Assembly: GCA_964555675.1 (NCBI GenBank)
Contig: CAZKTU010000170.1
Location: 1 to 14,500, forward strand
Length of the DNA: 14,500 nt
Direction of reading: 5' to 3'
Origin: CAIWXH01 sp964555675
Lineage (GTDB): Bacteria; Chloroflexota; Chloroflexia; Chloroflexales; Chloroflexaceae
Both the position numbers and the translations under genes were made by a program. The notes below the pieces were generated by a model that was not told where the DNA came from, searched no databases, and saw nothing but the letters and a program-made list of their open reading frames with translations. Below, piece by piece: positions 7,445 to 14,300 of the stretch (position 1 is its first letter; every line of letters begins with the position of its first letter).

Positions 7445-8922
7445 TGGGGGAGCCTCCGGCTATCGCGGTGCCAGCCGCTGGTGAAGGCGCTGGGGGTCGT
7501 GGGGCGGGCGGCCTGGGTGCGGCTCAGGTAGGCCAGGGCGGCCACAGCCGCCAGGTCGCGCAGGTTATCGTCGGGCGGCGGCGCGTCCATCAGGTGACGC
7601 CGGCTGAACTCGGTGGTGTAGGTGCCGGCGACAAACTCCTCGTCGTCGACCAGCTGGCGCAGCAGGCCCAGGTTGGTCTGCACCCCGCCCACCTGGAACT
7701 CCTGGAGGGCCCGCTGGACCCGGTGCAGGGCCTCTTCGCGGGTGGCGCCCCAGACGACCAGCTTGGCGAGCAGCGAGTCGTAGCGCACCGGCACCTCGGC
7801 GCCCGCGTAGGCGTAAGTGTCGACCCGCACATTCGGCCCGCCGGGCAGGCGGAAGGCGCTGATGTGGCCCGGACTCGGCAGGTAGTCGTGCCAGGGGTCC
7901 TCGGCGTTGACCCGGCAGAGGAGGGCCACCCCGCTCAGGCGCACCTGCTCCTGGCTATAGCCGATTGGCAGGCCGGCGGCGATGCGCAGCTGCTCGCGCA
8001 CAATATCGATCCGGGTGAGCATCTCGGTCGCCAGATGCTCGACCTGCACGCGCGGCTTGACCTCGGTGAAGGCCGGGCGGCCCTCGCCGTCGACCACGAA
8101 CTCGATCGTGGCCACGCCGCGCAGCTGGAAGAGGCGGGCGACCCGCAGGGCCGTCTCCCAGATCTGCTCGCGCTGGGGCTGGGTGAGGCTGGGCGCCGGC
8201 GACTCCTCAACCACCTTACGGGTGTTGCGCTGGATCGAGCCGTCGCGGTCGCCCATATGGATCAGGTTGCCCTGAGCGTCGCCCAGGATGGGCACCTCGA
8301 TATAGCGTGAGGGCAGGACGGCGGCCTCGAGGAAGATGCGGTCGTTCCCGTAGACGGCCTGGGCGGCCGCCGACGAGCGCCGCACCACGGCCAGCAGATG
8401 CTCCTTCTCGCGCACGAGCTGGGTGCCGCGGCCGCGGCCGCCGGCGCAGGCCTTGACGATCAGGGGGTAGCCGATCTGCTCCGCCTCCGCCAGGATGGCC
8501 TCGCCCTCATCGGGGGCGAAGGCGCGCGCCGAGGGGTGGGTGGTGGCGATGCCCGCGGCGGCCACACGCTTGATCGCCCCGATCTTGTCGAGGGTCTGCT
8601 CGAGCACGGCGCTGCCGGGCCCGACCACTACGATCCCGGCCTCCTCGCAGGCCCGGGCGAAGCCGACATACTCGGAGATATGCCCATAGCCCGGGTGGAC
8701 AGCCTCGACCCCGAGCCGGCGGGCGACCGCCAGCATCTCGTCGGGGTCGCGGTAGGCGTTCGGCCCCGAGAGCTGGTGGGCCTCGTCGGCCAGCCGCACG
8801 TGCAGCGCGCCCATATCGCCCGGCTCATACACCGCCACGGCGGTGATGCCCAGGTCGCGGCACGCACGCACGATGCGCACCGCAATCTCGCCACGGTTGG
8901 CGACAAGTACTCGTCTGAACAT
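7441..8922 (-). CDS. accC: Biotin carboxylase subunit, divergent (AccC/PccA type)
   Basis: Length is 493 aa from the ATG at 8922, which gives MFRRVLVANRGEIAVRIVRA, the usual family start; the ATG at 8943 has no ribosome site and would add seven residues. It uses ATP and bicarbonate to carboxylate biotin. ATP-grasp order is intact: N-terminal VANRGEIA, VHPGYG, lysine-containing VKACAGGRGRG loop, GDRDGSIQRNTRKVVEESPAP, FTEVKPRVQVEH, and the C-terminal VNAEDPWHDYLPSPG and YDSLLAKLVVWGATREEA. It departs from canonical carboxylases: GGGGRGM is GGRGRGT, and by E. coli AccC numbering Cys230 is Gly, His236 is Thr and Asn290 is Lys, while Glu288, Arg292, Lys238 and Glu296 are kept. The adjacent carrier and carboxyltransferase genes argue that it is an active biotin carboxylase of a divergent subfamily. 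Confidence 0.88.
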   Translation of the reverse strand: MFRRVLVANRGEIAVRIVRACRDLGITAVAVYEPGDMGALHVRLADEAHQLSGPNAYRDPDEMLAVARRLGVEAVHPGYGHISEYVGFARACEEAGIVVVGPGSAVLEQTLDKIGAIKRVAAAGIATTHPSARAFAPDEGEAILAEAEQIGYPLIVKACAGGRGRGTQLVREKEHLLAVVRRSSAAAQAVYGNDRIFLEAAVLPSRYIEVPILGDAQGNLIHMGDRDGSIQRNTRKVVEESPAPSLTQPQREQIWETALRVARLFQLRGVATIEFVVDGEGRPAFTEVKPRVQVEHLATEMLTRIDIVREQLRIAAGLPIGYSQEQVRLSGVALLCRVNAEDPWHDYLPSPGHISAFRLPGGPNVRVDTYAYAGAEVPVRYDSLLAKLVVWGATREEALHRVQRALQEFQVGGVQTNLGLLRQLVDDEEFVAGTYTTEFSRRHLMDAPPPDDNLRDLAAVAALAYLSRTQAARPTTPSAFTSGWHRDSRRLPQ

Positions 8923-8951
8923 AGTCGTTCTCTTTTCGTCCATTTGCGTGC

Positions 8952-8992
8952 CGCAAGCATGGCTTGCGTGCCCTTCGCCCTACATGGGCGAA
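8952..8992. repeat. Two short palindromes at the carboxyltransferase/biotin carboxylase junction
   Basis: CGCAAGC-ATG-GCTTGCG (8952-8968) is a perfect 7-bp inverted repeat, and TTCGCCC-TACAT-GGGCGAA (8974-8992) is a second one that spans the stop codon of the carboxyltransferase gene. Both lie in or beside the 57-nt intercistronic spacer and would fold in the operon RNA. TTGCGTGCC also occurs twice (about 8944-8952 and 8964-8972). They may set message stability or relative output of the two genes; this is inference. Confidence 0.45.
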
Positions 8993-10521
8993 ATCCCATG
9001 CTTCTTGGGCACGTGGCGGTCGCGCTTCGAGAGGGTCACCCGCAGGGCGCGGATCAGCACGCGGCGGCTATCGCGCGGCTCGATCACGTCGTCGATCAGG
9101 CCGCGGGCCGCGGCCACATACGGGTTGTTGAACTTCTCCTGGTACTCGGCCACCAGCTCGGCGCTGCGCGCCTTGGGGTCGGCGGCGGCCTTCACCTCGT
9201 TGCGGAAGAGGATGTTCACCGCGCCGGCCGCGCCCATCACCGCCAACTCGGCGTTCGGCCAGGCGTAGAGCAGATCGCCCCGCAGGCCCTTGCTGCTCAT
9301 CACGCAGTAGGCCCCGCCGTAGCTCTTGCGCAGGATGAGCATCAGCTTGGGCACCGTCGCCTCAGAATAGGCGTAGATCAGCCGCGCGCCGTTGCGGATG
9401 ATCCCGCCGTACTCCTGACTGGTGCCGGGCAGGAAGCCGGGGACATCCTGGAGGGTGATGATCGGGATGTTGTAGGCGTCGCAGATGCGGATGAAGTGGG
9501 TCGCCTTGATGCTCGCCTTGATGTCGACCGTGCCCGCCAGGTTCATGGGCTGGTTGGCCACCAGGCCCACCACATAGCCGTCGAGCCGCGCGAAGCCCAC
9601 CACCATGTTCTGGGCCCACAGCTCGTGGACCTCGAGGAAGCGCCCGTCGTCGACGATGCTGGCGATCACCTGGCGCACATCGTAGGGCTTGCCCGGGTCC
9701 ACCGGCACGATCTCGTCGAGCTCGGGACAGCGCCGCTCGGGGTCGTCGCGCGGCGCGATGTAGGGCGGGTCGCTCATGTTGTTCGAGGGCAGGTAGCCGA
9801 GCAGGTCGCGCACCTTCAGCAGACAGGCGCGGTCGTCGAGCGAGAGGAAGTGGGCCACGCCGCTCTCGGTGGCGTGGATGCGCCCGCCGCCCAGCTCCTC
9901 CTGGCTGACGTTCTCCTGCATGACCGAGCGCACCACCTCGGGGCCGGTGATGAACATGTACGAGTTCTCGGTCATGAAGATGAAGTCGGTCAGGCCGGGC
10001 GAGTAGACCGCGCCGCCGGCGCAGGGCCCCAGAATGACCGAGAGCTGCGGGATGACCCCCGAGGACTCGCAGTTGGCGTCGAAGATGCGGGCGTAGCCGC
10101 CCAGGCTGTCGACGCCCTCCTGGATGCGCGCCCCACCCGAGTCGTTCAGGGCGACGAAGGGGCAGCCGTAGCTGAGGGCCATCTTCATGGCCTTGACGAT
10201 CTTGTTGGCGTGCATCTCGCCCAGCGAGCCGCCCATCACGCTGGCGTCCTGGGCCGCCGCGAAGACCTGCCGCCCACCCACCAGGCCAAAGCCGGTGATC
10301 ACCCCGTCGCCGTAGCGCGAGCCCTTGCCGCCCATATAGCTGTCGTAGCGCGGCGTGACCAGGGTGTCGATCTCGTTGAAGCTGTCGGGGTCGAAGAGCA
10401 GCTCGATGCGCTCGCGCGCCGTGAGGCGACCCTTCTGGTGCTGTCCGTCGGCGTCCTTCTGGCTGCCGGCCGCGATCGCCTTGCGCTCGCGCAGCTTGCG
10501 GACGTAATCTTCCATGTGCAT
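8980..10521 (-). CDS. Acyl-CoA carboxylase carboxyltransferase (beta) subunit
   Basis: Length is 513 aa. It transfers CO2 from carboxybiotin to the alpha carbon of an acyl-CoA (acetyl- or propionyl-CoA). Motifs run in order: KGRLTARERIELLFDPDSF, ALNDSGGARIQEGVDSLGGY, first oxyanion loop GPCAGGAVYSPGLTD, DIKASIKATHFIRICDAYNIP, DVPGFLPGTSQEYGGIIR, second loop SYGGAYCVMSSKGLRGDLLYAWP, and the C-terminal KKHGISPM. The residue after GGAY is Cys where propionyl-specific PccB has Asp422 and acetyl-type enzymes have Ile, so substrate preference is open. The start at 10521 has AGGGGGAG upstream; the frame continues to 10740 only within the PPTase gene. It follows the PPTase by 11 nt and is followed by biotin carboxylase and carrier genes, giving a full three-part carboxylase. 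Confidence 0.92.
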   Translation of the reverse strand: MHMEDYVRKLRERKAIAAGSQKDADGQHQKGRLTARERIELLFDPDSFNEIDTLVTPRYDSYMGGKGSRYGDGVITGFGLVGGRQVFAAAQDASVMGGSLGEMHANKIVKAMKMALSYGCPFVALNDSGGARIQEGVDSLGGYARIFDANCESSGVIPQLSVILGPCAGGAVYSPGLTDFIFMTENSYMFITGPEVVRSVMQENVSQEELGGGRIHATESGVAHFLSLDDRACLLKVRDLLGYLPSNNMSDPPYIAPRDDPERRCPELDEIVPVDPGKPYDVRQVIASIVDDGRFLEVHELWAQNMVVGFARLDGYVVGLVANQPMNLAGTVDIKASIKATHFIRICDAYNIPIITLQDVPGFLPGTSQEYGGIIRNGARLIYAYSEATVPKLMLILRKSYGGAYCVMSSKGLRGDLLYAWPNAELAVMGAAGAVNILFRNEVKAAADPKARSAELVAEYQEKFNNPYVAAARGLIDDVIEPRDSRRVLIRALRVTLSKRDRHVPKKHGISPM

Positions 10522-10532
10522 AAGGGCTCCCC

Positions 10533-11348
10533 CTATTCTGAAGCTTGAAGGATCAGCGATGCGGGGCGCAGGCCGCCCCCGGCTGTCACACGCGCCGTCG
10601 CGGCCAGGGTCAGCACGGCCCCGTCGGCGTCGCGCCACCAGCAGCGCAGGCCCGCGGGCGGAGCGCCGAGCGACGGGTGGCAGTGGGCAGTGAAGGCACT
10701 CCATTCGCTCGCCGGCCCCGCGCCCTCGCGCGGCAGGCACTCGACCAGGCGGGTATCAACCGTGAGGCCCAGGCGCAGGGCCTTGAGCGCGGCCTCCTTA
10801 GCGCTCCAGATCGCCGTCACCAGCGTGGCGCGCCTTGCCGCGGGTGCGGCTGCCACCAGGGCCTGCTCGCCCGGGGTGAAGAAGTCGCCCACGAACTCAG
10901 GCCCGCGCGCCGCCACCGTCTCGATGTCGGCGCCAACGGCCGTGCCCGCCGGCCCCAGCGCGCAAAAGGCCCGCTCGCCGCTGTGGCTGATCGAAGGATG
11001 AAGGATGAGGGATGAAGGATGAAGATCGATCAGGAGTTCTGGCGCGCCGTCTGGTGCGGGCATGATGACGAGGTCGGCCAGATCGACCTGGCCGTGGCCG
11101 TCGCGCAGCAGGACAGCCTGGGCGAGTCGCTTGAGCGTCCAGCGGCCGAGCAGCCACTCGCGGCGTTTCTTCTCGACCCGCAGCGTAGCCAGGCGCTCGC
11201 GCTCGGGCCGGCCGAGCCAGGCCTCGGCGGGCAGCGCCGGCAGGTCAGCCATCGTCTGTAGCAGCCAGTCGATCATGGTCGCGGGCGGAAGGACAAAGGC
11301 TGGGCTGTGATGAGCCTCAGCCTTTATCCTTCCGCCTTCATCCTTCAC
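10533..11348 (-). CDS. 4'-phosphopantetheinyl transferase, Sfp type
   Basis: Length is 271 aa from the GTG at 11348. It attaches 4'-phosphopantetheine from CoA to acyl carrier proteins. Family motifs are present: ISHSGERAFCALG (120-132), VGADIET with Mg-binding Asp141 and Glu143, and WSAKEAALKALRLGL (181-195). The GTG overlaps the synthase stop by 4 nt (GTGA) and has GGGGAG nine nt upstream, but residues 1-24 are encoded entirely by the junction repeat and hairpin, so the ATG at 11276 (MIDWLLQTMADLP) is a serious alternative although it lacks a visible ribosome site. Residues about 108-119 (DLHPSSLILHPS) come from a heptamer repeat. Position directly after the synthase suggests a dedicated activator, like PfaE for PUFA synthases. 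Confidence 0.88.
   Translation of the reverse strand: MKDEGGRIKAEAHHSPAFVLPPATMIDWLLQTMADLPALPAEAWLGRPERERLATLRVEKKRREWLLGRWTLKRLAQAVLLRDGHGQVDLADLVIMPAPDGAPELLIDLHPSSLILHPSISHSGERAFCALGPAGTAVGADIETVAARGPEFVGDFFTPGEQALVAAAPAARRATLVTAIWSAKEAALKALRLGLTVDTRLVECLPREGAGPASEWSAFTAHCHPSLGAPPAGLRCWWRDADGAVLTLAATARVTAGGGLRPASLILQASE
10993..11024. repeat. Heptamer repeat array inside the PPTase gene
   Basis: The + strand carries GAAGGAT-type units in a row (GAAGGATGAAGGATGAGG, GATGAAGGATGAAG), read on the coding strand as CATCCTT/CATCCCT. It encodes roughly HPSSLILHPS immediately before the ISHSG motif. The same unit type occurs at the synthase/PPTase junction (11331-11347). A 7-bp inverted pair CTGATCG/CGATCAG (10987-10993, 11027-11033) flanks the array. 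Confidence 0.6.
11284..11336 (-). repeat. 19-bp inverted repeat (RNA hairpin) at the synthase/PPTase junction
   Basis: The + strand arm 11284-11302 pairs with 11318-11336; 18 of 19 positions are complementary. The single mismatch (C11294/A11326) becomes a G-U pair in the - strand transcript, so the stem is fully paired in the operon RNA. A further GGCT/AGCC stem inside (11303-11306, 11313-11316) leaves a 6-nt loop. There is no U-tract. The GAAGGAT/GAAGGCGG units of the arm continue to the synthase stop codon at 11345-11347. Confidence 0.7.
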
Positions 11349-14300
11349 AACTTGGCGCTCCCCGGCAACTTCGCCGTGCGGTAGCCGGACAGGTCAAGGT
11401 AGACATTGCCGGCGTCGTCGACGACCCGCGCGTCGAAGCTCTCGCCCCCGTCGACGGCCGAGACGACGGCGTAGAGCTGGGCGCCGTTGGCCTCGTCGAA
11501 GTGGCGGTAGACCTCGAGGTTCTCGAGCGAGGAGGGCAGGGCCATCTGCTCGGAGTGGACAATCTCCCACACCCCGGCGGTCTGGAAGCAGAGCTCGAGC
11601 AGGCGCGGGTCCACCAGGTGCTCGGCCTGGACCGGGGCGCTGTCGGGCGGCAGGTCCGCCGCCAGCATGCCGATCGCCACATCGTCGGCGAGGACCACCT
11701 TCTCGAGCACCTGGTAGGCCGGGCCGTGGAAGTAGACCTTGTAGATCTCGGCGCGGTCGATCACCCGCGCGTTGTCGCCGGTCTCGGGCCGCTCGGCCGT
11801 GGCGGGGGTCACCTCGCCGCGGGTCAGGCGCACATCGGCGCGGAAGTGCACCGTCTCCTGGGCCGGGGGCGGCGTGTGGCCGGGGGCCACCGCGGGCTGG
11901 AAGACCGAGCGCAGCTCGGTGCGGGCCAGCAGGTCGCCGTCGGCGAGGGGCCGCAGCACCGCCTTGATCGTCAGGGTGCGGGGCTGGCTGCGGTGGAACT
12001 TGACCGGGCTGTCGAGCCGCTCGTGCTCGATGCGGGCCACCCTGAAGCCAGGGGCGAGCAGGCCGGCCAGCTCGGCGAAGCCCTCGGTGCCCATCACCCC
12101 GGGCAGCACCGGCGTGCCCTCGATCTTGTGGTCGTACAGGAAGGGCTGCTGGGTCGGGTCGAGGGCCGTCTCGGCGACGATCCCGCCATACAGGCCCGCC
12201 GAGCGCACGGCGCCCACCATCAGGAAGGGCCGCTCGCGCGCCGCCAGCACCGCGGCGACCTTCTCGGGGTCGATCCCGCCATGCTCGTCGAACTCCTGGG
12301 TGAGGATGCCCAGCCGCAGGCCCACGACGATCTCGTCGCGCAAGTTGCCCGCGGTCAGCTCGCGCCTGATCGTGGGAATGCCCACCTCGGGCGGGAGCAT
12401 ATCGATCCCGGCCATTTCCATGATCCGCGGGATAGAGCCGCGGGTGGCCATGCCGATCCCGCCCCAGGCCGTCCAGTCGATCGTGATCGCCCTGGTCTCG
12501 GGGCGCCAGCGGCGCATGCTGCTGCTGAGTTTGCAGAGCAGGTCGTTGGCCGCGCTGTAGTCGGTCTGCCCGCTGTTGCCGAAGCGCCCAGCCACCGAGC
12601 TGAAGGCCACGGTCGCGCCAATCGGCATGCCCTTCGCAGCGCGCAGCAGGCTGAAGAAGCCATCGGCCTTGATATCGAAGACCCGGCTGAACTCGTCGAG
12701 CGACTTCTCGCTCAGGGCCCGGCTGATCTCGATGCCGCCCGCGTGGAGCAGCACGTCGATGCGGCCGAAGCGCGCGCGGATCTCGTCCACCACCGCCGTC
12801 ATCGCCGCGCCGTCGCGCAGGTCGAGGCTGCGATAGAAGGCCGTACCGCCGGCCCGCTGCACCGTCTCGACGGCGCGCAGGGCCGCCTCAGCCCGCTCGA
12901 CGCCCATGATCGCCCGGTCGATCTGCACCGGGGTCACCTTCTCGCCGGCGGCCTGGGCCTCGGCGATCAGGGCCGCCTTGAGGGCCTCGCGGCCCTGGCG
13001 GAAGAGCGCGATCCGTCGGTCGGCTGGGTCCGGCTCGGGCGTCAGGTCGAGCAGGTAGAAGCTGCCGCCGTGGCCGGCGCCGGCCAGGTCGGCCACGATC
13101 GCGCTGGTGATGCCGCCGGCCGCGCCCGTGACCACGTAGACGGTGTCGGGGCTGAGGTTCAGCCCGGGCTGGTCGTTGCGGGCGGGCCGCTCCTCCAGGC
13201 CGACGCTCAGGCGCAGGCCGTCGCTGTAGCCGACCTCGACCACGCCGGGGTCGAGCAGGGTCTCGGCGACCAGCAGGTCGGCCGGCTCGGCGCTCTTGCG
13301 GCTGGCCTCAAAGTCGACCGCCTTGACCAGGATGGCCGGGCGCTCGCGCTTGTAGGCTTTGGCGAAGCCGGTCACGGCGCCGCCCAGGGGCGAGCTCGCC
13401 CCGGCATCGCCATAGCCGTGCTGACCGCCGAGGCGCGTGGCCACCACTAGGAAGGGCGGCTCTTCGGGCTGCGCCGCTACCAGGGTGTGGGCCGCCAGGA
13501 AGAGGTTCTTGACCCGCACCCGGTTCAGCTCGCGCCACTGCTCGAGGTCAAGCTCCTCGAGCTCGGGCTCGGCGTCCAGGGCGGCCAGCCAGTAGAGGCC
13601 CACGACCGGGCCGTCGGCCAGGAAGCCCTTGACCACGGCCTCGATCTCACCCTCGGCGGGCGGCGTCTCGATGGCCAGCACCGAGGCGCCACGCTTCTCG
13701 AGGCGCGAGACCAGGGCCCGGCCCACCCCGCCGCGGTCGAACATCACCACCACCCGGCCGCCCTCGAGGTTGACCCCCGTGGACTTGCACAGCTCGAGCG
13801 GCGGGCGCACGATCGGCACCGCCACGCGGCGCGGGGCCCGGTTCGAGGCGCCGACGTCGGCGGTGACGGCGGTCTGCGGCAGGGGCGATTCGGCCCCACC
13901 GAGGGGCTCAGCCCGCTGTGTCGCTACGGCGCCATCGGATGTCGCCGACACCTCCGCAGGTGCGGCCACCGGGGCCGCGGCCAGGTCAGGCCGGTTGGTG
14001 TGTACGAAGCCGATCACGTGGCGCAGAGTCGGGTAGTCGCGCAGCTTCAGATCCTCCACCCGCGGGATGTCGAAGGCCTCGCGCACCGCCGCGAAGGTCT
14101 CGGCCTGCTTGACCGTGTCCACTCCCAGGTCCGCCTCCAGGTCCAGGTCCAGCTCAAGCATCTCGGACGGGTAGCCGGTCTTCTCGGCCACGATCCCGAG
14201 CACGCGCGCGGCGACCGGGTCGCTGCTGGTGGCGGGCCCGACGCCGTTGAGCGTCGTCTGCGCGCCTGCGGCCGTGAGCACCGGCACGGGCGGCGCGCCG

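Noticed and set aside
8398..10548. A 716-codon open frame on the + strand, antisense to the carboxylase genes
   Set aside because: It mirrors the carboxyltransferase and biotin carboxylase genes on the - strand, has the Ala/Gly/His/Asp-rich composition of a GC-bias shadow frame, and shows no family motif.
10993..11024. CRISPR-like or larger tandem array
   Set aside because: The units are only 7 nt, contiguous, and without spacers.
10989..11028. GATCG direct repeats flanking the heptamer array as a target-site duplication
   Set aside because: Removing array plus one copy deletes 35 nt, which would not restore the reading frame, so a simple insertion with a 5-bp duplication does not fit.
11501..13450. 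A 649-codon open frame on the + strand, antisense to the synthase
   Set aside because: Same shadow-frame composition. The opposite strand holds clear ketoreductase and dehydratase motifs.
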